Source: Cloeon dipterum | Taxonomy: Eukaryota; Arthropoda; Insecta; Ephemeroptera; Baetidae | Length of the DNA: 64,000 bases | Reading direction: 5' to 3' | Assembly: GCF_949628265.1 (NCBI RefSeq) | Contig: NC_088789.1 | Span: 20,267,883 to 20,331,882 of the forward strand | Part shown: in pieces, positions 27,562 through 37,257 of the stretch | Position numbering within the stretch: the first letter of the stretch is position 1 | Layout of the letters: each line of letters starts with the position of its first letter | Notes under the pieces: model-generated | The model's input: only the letters and a program-made list of their open reading frames with translations | Told to the model about the DNA's origin: nothing | The model's database searches: none | Program-made: the position numbers and the translations under genes

Positions 27562-27672
27562 AGTGTCTCATGTTTGGTTGATGCGAGAAAGTGACGCAAT
27601 TTTGACTCTTCTCCTTCACCCAATGCAAAAAAAGGCTGAACAAACAAGTTCAGCTATATCGAAAAATTAACT

Positions 27673-27687
27673 GGGGGGGGGGGGGGG
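27673..27687. repeat. Run of 15 G
   Basis: An uninterrupted 15-base G tract between the CRD gene and its pseudogene. It is unusual in AT-rich DNA, is likely to vary in length, and could also be an assembly weak point. Confidence 0.8.
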
Positions 27688-27854
27688 AAATTATCGTTTT
27701 TAACTTTTGATCTCTGATACGGTCATATTAATATGTATTTTAGCAAGTGATGCGAAATAAACTTTTCTTGTATAGTCCTTAGTGATTTCTCTTTTAAAAC
27801 TGAGAAGTATCCGTTCAAAAATATTCCACTTCACAACTTGCGACTCCTGTTGAC

Positions 27855-28185
27855 ATTCTGGCTTTGCATCACTTTCTAACGGACTTGTCATCAAAATTTT
27901 CAAAAACTTAAGATTAATTTCTACTTTTATATGGCATACAACAAGGCCATCAGCCCAACCTGTTAAACCAGACGCAAATAGAAGCCGAGCGACAAATGAA
28001 CGAATTTTATCCATTGGACAAAGTCAACTGCTGTTCCTCTGCAGCTATGTAAATTTTTGGGAGTGGAGATTTCTGTGCCAGGAGAAAAAAAGATGGTTGC
28101 GAATCGCTGATGAACTGTTTTGGGTTCCCTTGGCCAGAGGACCTAAGGTGCAAACAGTTAAACGATTCAGGCGTCCTACTAGGCT
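27855..28185 (+). pseudogene. Decayed copy of the Frizzled-CRD gene
   Basis: Aligns in order with the intact CRD gene at 26889. Matches include CTGGCTTTGCATC (signal peptide region), TACAACAAG.CCATC with CCCAACCTG (PYNK.IMPNL), GTCAACTGC, CTCTGCAG, GATGGTTGCG..TC.CTGATG, TGGCC.GA near its end and CAGG.G...GTCCT. Stop codons, frame changes and internal deletions break the frame many times. No open stretch covers the domain. It shares the signal-peptide region with the stand-alone CRD gene rather than with frizzled, so it probably arose as a tandem copy of that gene. Confidence 0.8.
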
Positions 28186-28311
28186 TGTTTGGCTTGGTGG
28201 TGCACATTAAAAAATATTTAAATTAATAATATGGTTTTTAATGCTTAATTGTAAAATTAATAATGAATCCTGTACAATAAAGTTACTAATAAAAGTAAGA
28301 TCGATTCTTTT

Positions 28312-29961
28312 TTAGTTGTAAATGTCCCACAAAAGAATGGAGCAAGCGTCGCCTGCAGCAGCCAAAATGGTTTTACCTCCAAAACTTTCAACAGGCTTAT
28401 CTGAGAAGGTTACACAACTGACACTCTTGTCTTCCACCAAGGTTGGAAGTACTGCCAAAGGCCGGAACACTGTTTTGCTGTCGATGCTGCGAGCTGAGAA
28501 GAGCCGCACCTTTGAGTCCCAACAAGCAGCCGCTAGAATCTAGAAAGAAAGTGTGAAAATTCTGTCAAATAATTGTTCCTTATTGAGAAAAAATTGTAAT
28601 GAGAGTAAAAATGATCACTATACCTTTTGGTCTGGTCTAAAGCAGAGGTGACTGGTACCCTCGTTAGTTATCTTGGTAGAAGGCAAGGTACGAAAGCCAC
28701 CGGCATCCAAAGCAAATGGATGCAAAGTGTTATCGGAGGAGCCGACTACCCCAAGGGACTTTGGTGCACTGAAGGCCAAACACATAGCAGCTGAGGGTGC
28801 TGTGTCATCGGCACCCAAATCCTGAGAAAAATAGTACAAATATTTCTGATTTTAAAGATTTTCCCAACAGTTTTGAAAAAAGAATTAGCAAAGAACATTT
28901 CAAGGAGAAAATATCTTTGCTTGGAAATAAAAAATAATAATAACAACGTAAAATGCGATTTTAACCTTTTCAAAGTGCTCGTACTTTTAACTTGACGTAT
29001 TATATCGCCTCTGAAACTCAAAATTCAAACAAAACCAGATATCAAATCATCAAAAAACAATTTTTTATTATGTATCCGTGAAAACATAATAACTCAAAGA
29101 AATGATTTAATTTAACCGGCCAAACGTAAAATATTAATTTTGGAAAAGGGTGTTTCCACAAGATTATAAATATCATCTGCAATTTTACAACTTTATGTTG
29201 AGCACCATTTCGATTTTTTCAGTATTATCGTTTGGCCAAGTCATGAGCTGTCAGAATATGCGAAACTTAGCCCTTTTTAAGCTATCAGGGTGTTCAAGGA
29301 GTGCCCTGATGTGCCCATAATCTCGCTCCAATAGCTTTCAAATGAGTTTATTTTTCTTGCAGCAGGTGTTAATTTGTTTAAAAGCGATGCTTACAATTCT
29401 GAAAGCACCCTGAGGTTTCCCTGGGTTCCTCAAATCCCACAGCAACAGGTCACCAGCTTCAAAAAGCGCCAACACTCGTCCTGCCCCAGCGTCAGACAGA
29501 GACATGATGTTTCCAGCACTGCCAGGGTAATTCATCTGGCTGACCACGCGTTCTTCTTGCTCAAAGCTGGCGACCTGAATGCTCCGTTCCTCTCCTCCAG
29601 GAAAAGCGACGAGTTGGGCCCTCGAGGCAGGCGCCTGCAGCAGTTTGGCCGCGCAGTACTGCAGACATTTGGTTTTAAACTCAAGTGTGCACTTCCAGTC
29701 AGTCCACTTTTTCACACAATCGCTCCTGTTGTGCGTGAGGAAATAATCCTGTTTGTCAGGCACGAGAACCGAGATGCAAGTGCCGTCGCCGGTTAGAAAA
29801 GAGTCACTCAAACTTTTTGTTGGCAAGTCCCACACAAAAACGTGGCCAGTCCTGGTGCCCGATATTAGTTTTTCAGAGCCTGCTTTGAGGAGGAAATTCA
29901 GACAGTGGACTTGGCTTTGGTTTCCTCGGAAGGAGTAGATCGGGTCTGGAGGCGCGGCCAT
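28312..29961 (-). CDS. Gnb1l: GNB1L-type WD-repeat protein
   Basis: Three exons: 29395-29961, 28624-28821 and 28312-28539, giving 330 residues against 327 in human GNB1L. Beta-propeller repeats are visible as FRGNQSQVHCLNF, SGTRTGHVFVWDL, ALFEAGDLLLWDL, LGVVGSSDNTLH, AACWDSKVRLFSAR and AAAGDACSILLWDIYN. The start MAAPPDPIYSFRG resembles the human PPDPQFVLRG. In vertebrates GNB1L (a WD protein from the 22q11 region) helps stabilise PIKK kinases with the TTT complex. The same role here is inferred only from orthology. Its ATG is 14 nt after the OTUD6B stop on the same strand. Intron 1 contains a family-2 MITE end. Confidence 0.93.
29148..29310. mobile_element. Family-2 MITE fragment in GNB1L intron 1
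   Basis: Starts GGGTGTTTCCACAAGATTAT and matches the left terminus and subterminal part of the 4089 element, including TTGAGCACCAT. The far end is not clear. It contains a small hairpin (ATCAGGG/CCCTGAT, 29286-29312). Confidence 0.55.
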
Positions 29962-29975
29962 GAGTATTTATTTGC
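29962..29975 (-). other. 14-nt intercistronic gap OTUD6B/GNB1L, with AATAAA
   Basis: On the minus strand the order is TAA (29976-29978), 14 nt, then ATG (29959-29961). The gap itself contains AATAAA (29967-29972 in reverse). Cleavage from that signal would fall inside GNB1L coding sequence. Confidence 0.9.
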
Positions 29976-31325
29976 TTAAACTTGGGCCACGGAGTTGTAG
30001 TGCTCGCCCAAGCCAAAGGCGTGTCGGTGGTAGGTGAGCACCAGTGCAGCCGTAGGTCTGTGGTTTTCGCCCAGAATCACAGGGGCGCCTTCAGCTTGGA
30101 GCACTTCGATTGGCGTCGAAAGAGCTTCGGACAAGGCTTGAAGCTGGGGGAAAATAAAAATTTCAACTTAACAAGGAAATCCCATATTTATACTTTCTGA
30201 TATTAAGTGGTTTTTTGCTTCAGACGTGTAGACTTTTATGAAATTAGAAGAAAATTACCAATGAAAAGTTTATATTATGTAAAACAAACAAAAATTGGAT
30301 TTTTAAATTGATGTTCATGTTTTTCCAATGTATAAATTGAAAACAATGCTAAATAGTAAAATTTTGACTGGTGGTTCATGTTTTCATCACAAAAGTGTAC
30401 ACGTTTGATGTTAAAAAATATGTTAGAGGCAGATGGACTTTACCTCCAGCTGTCCACCCCACTCTGAGCTGTCCCTCTCGACTCGATCACAGTACTGGCT
30501 GTACTCCTCTGAGGAGAATTCACACCCGGTGCTGGGGTTACAGGTGAACGGCCGCAGGTCGTCCTCGTGGCTGCGGAGGTACGCCGAAGTCACCCGTCTC
30601 AATTCAGACACGTCTTTCGACGGGCGGCTCTTTTCCTTCAGCTGATGCTCAATGGCCAGATATAAACTAAAGCAAATTGATTAATTTCATAATTATTTAC
30701 AATTGAAATTAAATTACCAGTCACCGTTGGAGGGAACTTCGAAGAGTTGCAGGTTCCTGGCCTTTAGGAGCTCTTTGATTGCGACTTCCTCTCTGTTCCT
30801 GGGGCCAAATTTGTTCTCCTGCTCCTGCTGGGCTATCTGAATTTCACGCTCTTTATCCTTTTCTGCCTTCTTGTCTCGCCGCTTCTGAGCCTTTGTTAAT
30901 CTGGGACCTTTTGAGCTTTCTTCCTCCAAAGCTAGCCCATCAATTTGACCAGTAACCTGCTCCAAAATGTTTTAAAAAATTGTTTTGGTGAAATCTAACT
31001 GAATGTATCTACCTCAGCAACTGGTGCTGGTTGTGCGCTCTCGAACTGTGAAATCTGCTCTTGCTGCCTCTTCTCCAAATCAGCTTCCAATTTCACTATT
31101 TCCTCTGCAACTTCCTTCTTTTTCTTCTTGTCACCCTTGGCACACGACTTCTTCAATGCTTGTATTTTAGCTGCAATTCATTACGATCACGTCCTATAAG
31201 TAATAAACAAAAAGCGCGTAAGTTTTCAACATACATTGCAAATCTTTCCGTTCCTTCTTGTGAATCTGCTCCAGTTCTTCCAGGTTTCCTATGGGAAGGT
31301 TGGAGGCGTCAGGATTGCCTGCCAT
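29976..31325 (-). CDS. Otud6b: OTUD6B-type OTU deubiquitinase
   Basis: Five exons: 31235-31325, 31013-31170, 30718-30956, 30444-30666 and 29976-30143, giving 292 residues against 293 in human OTUD6B. A Lys/Glu-rich coiled-coil N-terminus (ERKDLQSKIQALKKS, AKGDKKKKKEVAEEI) precedes a second basic helix (RLTKAQKRRDKKAEKDKERE). The OTU domain begins at about 155 (VPSNGDCLYLAIEHQL). The catalytic Cys163 codon is split by intron 3 (TG|T). The domain ends with RHAFGLGEHYNSV, whose final His (285) is the catalytic base. WGGQLELQALSEAL sits between. The start of exon 3 is ambiguous: the acceptor may be one codon earlier, adding a Gln. OTUD6B trims ubiquitin chains and affects translation initiation and proteasome assembly in mammals. 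Confidence 0.94.
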
Positions 31326-32410
31326 CCTTGCTTGCCGGTGCGGGATGCAACAGCAACGGCCCAAACCCCAAACAGGACAGAGAGCTGCTTGAAATTAGTT
31401 TAGGGCGTGCCAGCTGTTGCCGATGGTGCGGCTGATTTAAATTATTTGAGCGCGAAAGGTACGTGGAATAACATCCAGCGCTTGTCTTGTCATGCCATTT
31501 TCGCCCAAGACACTTTGCTATTTTTATGAAAAATGAAATGGGAATAATTAATTTTTAGTTAATTCTAGGGCTTCCTAAAATTGATAAAAATATTGAAAAC
31601 AAAATAGTTGTAATATCCAGTTGTATTGAAATAATTTTAATTTATACCATTTATTTCTTAGATTTTCTCGTATTATTAAACTATATATAGCAAAGCACCA
31701 TGTATGAATATTTTTTTGTTAAATGTCCGCTTTGCATAAGGATCTTGGCCTTTGTAATATAAAGTCATAATTTCTAGTGGTCTTACAAATCAGCTGCTTT
31801 AACTTAAGGCAGGGGCTGGCTGGCTGAAAATTTTTTAAAAGAGAAGTTTGATAGAGCATAACGTCCCGAAAGACCACTGATACTATTTTCCCAACACTTT
31901 TCGATTTTTATTTTTCCGTTTTACCAGCGGCTAGCGTGAATGGCGCAGCTTATTGTTAGCCGAAGTCATGGTGTGGCTGGCAGTTGACCACGTGACCCAA
32001 AATTAGCCAACTAGTGAGGCTGGCTTTTAGTCAAGACCTCTAAAATTATCCAATTTTATTTATCTGCCTTGCATTTGAAAAATTCTCCCCGGGAAGGTTT
32101 TTAAGGGATTAAATGCTATATTCAGATACACAGATAGGGCTTGCCAATTTTGCAATGTGCAAATATGCACCACTGTTGTGTTTACACAAAAGAGCCAGAA
32201 AACTCAGTTCTCACAATTCTGGCTACTCCAAGAAAGATAAAATTTTTCACATAATAAGTCAGAGAGTATAATAAAGAATCGATTCTCTGGAACATCGGCA
32301 AAACATCACCAATTATTTAATGGTTCGTCCATACATTTTAACATATATTTTGCAATCAAAGTAAAATATTTCATATATATCGTTCTCATCTATGATTGTA
32401 GTTTATAATT
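31326..32410. other. OTUD6B promoter side and doublesex-like 3' UTR
   Basis: About 1.1 kb between two minus-strand genes. It is GC-richer just next to the OTUD6B start (31326-31440) and AT-rich beyond. I saw no extra coding exon and no cluster of the Tra/Tra2-type repeat (TCTTCAATCAACA) on either strand, so a Drosophila-type splicing enhancer is not evident. Confidence 0.45.
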
Positions 32411-33519
32411 TCACATGAAAAAAGGAGAGTAAACATTGCCGGGGAATGTAGGTTTCCAAGAGATGCCACCCTCTTTGAAGTCAGGTAACTTGACTAATTC
32501 ATCGAGACCTAACAAAAAATCACAATATTTCATTAGCGTTTCTAATCACGAAAGGCCATACCTTCTTGAATTATTTTTGACGCATCCTCGACAGACCCAG
32601 AAATCTTCAACACGCACAACAGCAGTGCCATTGCAGCGTCAGGAATCTGGTAGCGGTCCCTCAATTTCAAAAGGTCCTCGAACATCAGATTGTTTCTCTG
32701 TTTTTCAGCTGAAAAAGGAGATTTTCTCGTCGTCAGTTTGAAAATATAGTTTTATTTAAATTCTCACCGTCGGCCGTGAGAAAGCCAGAAGTGACTGCTG
32801 CAGCCGCGACGCTGTTCGAGTGTTGGCAGTCGGGTATTATCATGGCTCTGTAGAAGTCGGGGTTGGACAGAAGGGGTGATCCACTCACCTGCATCGAGGG
32901 GATGGCCTCTTTTAGGGCTGCAGCGGCGGCCTCGGCTGCGTCCTCTTCCTGCTGCTGAGCTCGGCGCACGTAAAGGTGCAGCGCCACGATGCGTTGCCGC
33001 TCCTTTACCAAAAGACAGTTCTTGCAGTTGCACAGCCTGCCAAGATGAATTAATTAATTAAATGACTGAAAAAATTGGGATCGAACTGAAAAATAAAACA
33101 AAAAAATTGTTCTAAATTCGTCAAGGATATGATCAGGGAAAACGGGTCAAGAAAATGAGTCTGATATCAATGAAATTTAAATCTCAACATTTCAAATTGG
33201 AATTTTTCATTTTGTGAATAATATGTATTGAAAGCATTTGAAATGCAGATTTTTGATTAACAGTAAGAAGAAGAACACGAGTTTAAAATTTTCGTGTTTA
33301 CCTGTATTTGCAGTGTCGCTTGTGTCCGCGGACAGGCTCCTTGAGCCCGTGGTTCTGGCACTGGGCGCACATTCTCTTTGAAACGGGTTTGGGAGAAGAC
33401 CCTGACTGTGAGCTGTTGCTGCTGCTCGAGGAACGAGAGATGCTGCCGCTCGCCCTCGACAGGGTGCTGCTGCTGCTGGCGCTGCACGTCGCCTTCGCCT
33501 GCTGCGTTCGGTTTGCCAT
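32411..33519 (-). CDS. dsx: Doublesex-like DM-domain transcription factor
   Basis: Four coding exons: 33302-33519, 32768-33036, 32562-32708 and 32411-32508, giving 243 residues. A Ser-rich start leads to a full DM zinc module (51-80: CAQCQNHG, GHKRHCKYRLCNCKNC) with every Cys and His in place. A recognition helix follows (KERQRIVALHLYVRRAQ). Exons 3-4 encode a UBA-like Dsx dimerisation domain (LMFEDLLKLRDRYQIPDAA, LLLCVLKISGSVEDASKIIQEG), which ordinary DMRT1-type proteins lack. That domain is the reason for the doublesex call. The DM box is divergent from standard Dsx (QCQNHGLKEPV instead of RCRNHGLKITL, LCNCKNC instead of YCTCEKC), and the protein is short. It may be a diverged dsx or a dsx-like paralogue. 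The last exon adds 32 residues ending in FPGNVYSPFFM. Sex-specific alternative exons were not found. Confidence 0.85.
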
Positions 33520-36500
33520 GTTACTGCAAAAAGAAAATAAATTTTTTAACTTTGCTCCTATGCTTTTTCATTTTTCTTTATTTAATAAAAAAAATCCGAA
33601 AAATGCAGATGTGCGTATAGGGATTTTTTCATAAAACTCCAAAAGCACCCTTGTAACATAATAAAAATCAAATAAGGTGCTTTTCAAAAAGTCGAAAAAT
33701 TGCAGACCATATTAAATCTCTCGTAGATACACCCGAAGATAATTATTTTGATTTTGCAAAGCTTTTCATGAATGTTAACAACCGTTAATAAGATTCATTT
33801 CAATAATTTTTAGAGTATTTCATTACTATTCTATTATTAAAAAAACGCTATCAATTATTTTTGCTTTCATTTAGTGCATTTTGAAGTGCACGGTTTTTCG
33901 TTTTTCATCGTGTGCATTTGCAATAGCAAAAAGGTGAGGAAGCCGCGATTTATTCAGAAAATTCAAATTGTACTCTGGGAAAATGTTAGCTTGTTCCTGA
34001 TATTTAGATAAAAATTTTACCAATATTATTACTAGATTTAAATGAAAAAATCTTGCATTAAAGCGATGCTTTAATTACCTAAAATAACTTTAAATTGTAA
34101 TGTGTGATGCACTAGCTATTTTCCTTGTGTAGAATCGGTTCTAGTTGGACTAGATTTTTATAATTAATCAATAGATTTTGCACCTTAGTTTTTAAAACAT
34201 ACTTTTACAAACTATTTGTCACAATTATTGCTCTTGTTAACAAGTAAACCAATTGTATAACTAGGGCAATTGATTGCGCACCTATACCCAAAAACAGTAA
34301 ACTAACACGCGTTCTACACCAAACTTGTTATGGAATTTTTTATTGTCTTTCTGCGTAAGAGCGATGAGAGGAATACAGATTTAGAAAGGCGAGCATTTAC
34401 AACGAATAAACGGCAGTCACGTTAATAGTATTCATATATTCTCATTATTTTCAATGCTAATCGAACGCAGCTCCAGAGAAGTGCATAAATATGAGTTGCA
34501 GAAATGAGAAAGTTGGTCGATCGTTCAGTGCAGCGATGTTAACGGAGCGAAAATAGCAACGAGTGCGCTGCGCGCGCGTGCAGCTATCTACGCGCACATA
34601 GAATTGCAATTTTATCGCCTATGTACGTACATACGTCAGCCTGGCAGGCAGCGGGCATACACGTGCGGCAAAAACGACTGCAAAGTGCAGCAAACACACA
34701 CACGTATTATTTTCTCTTTGCTGCACTCTGGCAGTGGAAGAAGGGGTAAATTGGCAAAGCATCTCTCGACGCGCGTGCACCGCCGGCCGCGCTGAGACAA
34801 CTCTCGAGATTTCGCCTTGGCCTCTTTTCGCGCCAGTCTTAAGAAGAAAATATTTAATGATAATAACGAAGAGAGGATAGCAAGGATAATCCCAACACGC
34901 CAGCCGATGAACCCTATGACTCTGATAATATCTTAATCTATTTGCGTCTACGAGACGCCCTTCCCGACGGAATTTTGTTTTTATTTGCCAATTTTAAAAT
35001 TTCCTTGAGCTCTAAATAAATTTATTTATATTTAAATTGAATTGATTCAGCAAAAAAATTTAACAATCAGGTTTAATAACGGGCAAAAAGTTCAAGAAAC
35101 CCACTGAACAATTGATTTTTCGTCTTTGAATGAAGCAAAATGTCAGACTCACTTGGATCGGTGCCGTGGAAAATCGTCAAGAGCGAAATTGGCGAGTCGG
35201 GGTGTCGTGGACGGTGTGCGAGAGAGCGAGAGTTTGCAAACTGAGTGTGTGCGAAGGAGCGGCGATTCACTTGAACTGATCAACTCATTACCGCACGTGC
35301 AATTGCACATATATGCAACTCGTCGCCGTTGTGTGTGCTCTCCGAGTCATACCCCCCTCGTCCCCTTTGCGAGAGCGCCGCTGCTGCAAAGCTGTTCTGC
35401 TTTGTGAAAAAATCCAAGGTCGATTTGAAAAACCTGAACCGTTCGTTGTTGCCTGCGCTGCTTGTCGTCTTTTAGCACCACATTTTGTCTGCACCAGCAG
35501 CAGCCACTTTTATTTATTCCACTCGCGTCGATATAATCAATAATTGGCTTTCATATATATGATCGAATTTCGTTGCTCTCTGACAAAACGAGTTCCAACT
35601 TAATTGGAAAAATGCGCCCGACATCCGACTCGTCTGGCATTTCAACTATCTTCCTAGAGCGGTGTGGACGTTTTGAAATATTTCTACCTAGATTGTTATT
35701 GTGGTGAAATTATTTTTTTGCACTATTCTAGGTTTAATCTTCAATAGCGAAATTGCTGAACAGCTGCGTCATATACAAACGCTCCAAGTGGATCAGCACT
35801 GAACAATGATTTTTATCTTTTACGTAAAATGTGCTCTTTTGGGATGATGCTAGAATTTTCATAGGTTATTTTACTTTTAAATTTCTGAGAAAATCTGCTC
35901 CGATTTTTTATGCTAATCAAGCAGCGAGCACTGTCTCCTTATTCAACTATCGTGATTTGTATCGCCAGAAGGGAAATTTATAGCTCATGATTCGTACACC
36001 GTTGGATAGATCACGACGAGAGGAATCGAAATATGGTGAAAAATCGTTGACAAACCTATTAATATATCGATAAATTTGGCTAAATCTGAAATTTTACAGT
36101 TACTTCGTACGAATTCAATTACACCTATAATATATGATACTCTTTAATGCTCTTTAATATGCTCTTTCATTGTTGAGATATAACAATGATCATCTGCTTT
36201 TAGTTGAAAATTCGGAAAATTCCAATAAAACATTTAATTGTGGCCCAGTTGAGGACCATCTACTTTAAAGACATTTCAAGGATTTAAATTATAATGCTTT
36301 TGAGCCTCTCCAAAATGTGTTTTGAAATGATAATATATATAAAAAATAAGAAAAAATTTAACCATCGATCGTAAGGTTTTATTAAAAAATTAAAAAAATT
36401 AGTGTTTTTCTATTCATTAAGAAACTTTTATTAAAATCGACCTGCATAATATGACAATTCTCCCTTCCCTCAATCCGAGGAATCTGCAGTCACACAGCGA

Positions 36501-37257
36501 ATTTTGCGTATAAAATAAATTGAAAAATTAAAAAGCGCAACTCCTAATGCTCTCTGACGGGATGGGCACAAATCAATCGCAACCAGCGTACTCCGCCTGC
36601 ACCAGCGGGAAACATCAGGATCAGGAAAACAGATGGCGTGCTTGTGTTTATACCCGCGAGGTACATCCCCTCACAGAAATGAATAAACCGGTTTAATTAA
36701 GAAATCCTTCTAAATGATTCTTATATTTATTTAGATTTTAAATCATTTTAAAACTAAATAATTTTTAAAAAATCATAATATTTACATTATTAGGGAAAAA
36801 TCCCAATTAGAAGTGACTATAAAACTCAACTTCAAATTTTTGTTGAAACAAGAGCCTGGAGGTCCCGCCTATACCTCCCGCTTTAAAATTTTCAAAAACT
36901 GACCTGGGGAGTTGAGACCATCCCTAAAACTCGGATAGGTTAGCAGCGCTGGTCTAGGGATTGGTACATCAACTTTGATATATCAATTTTGAAATGATAT
37001 TTTAAATATCAGATTTTTGATTTCGTTTTTGGCGAGAGTACCGATCCCTACGCTGGTCTTTAAATAACCGGTTTTAACCGCCATCTGGCCATCTGGCCGC
37101 GACGCCGCGCATTCGCTGTGGCGCATTCCTCTGCACCTCTTCCCTACCATGTCTACATCCAATTTTACGAACATGAGCTAACCCAAACACACCAGACACC
37201 AGTTAACCAAGAGAATTTCGTGCACGCGGGCAGAGGCAGCCTCTACCTGCCGGAGTT
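33520..37257. promoter_or_regulatory. Divergent region between doublesex-like gene (-) and frizzled (+)
   Basis: 3.7 kb with no convincing exon. It should hold both promoters and possibly non-coding first exons. A GC-richer part lies at 34500-34860 and 35150-35560. A family-2 MITE fragment is at 33641-33734. Confidence 0.45.
33641..33734 (-). mobile_element. Family-2 MITE fragment upstream of doublesex-like gene
   Basis: The reverse complement starts GGGTGTATCTACGAGAGATT. It continues with TGCAATTTTT and AAGCACC, in the same order as the left end of the 4089 element. Confidence 0.5.

Noticed and set aside
31061-31435. 124-codon plus-strand frame over OTUD6B exons 1 and 2
   Set aside because: An antisense shadow of the real minus-strand exons.
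36983-37174. Minus-strand frame just upstream of frizzled
   Set aside because: Short and unrecognised, in the expected frizzled 5' UTR and promoter.
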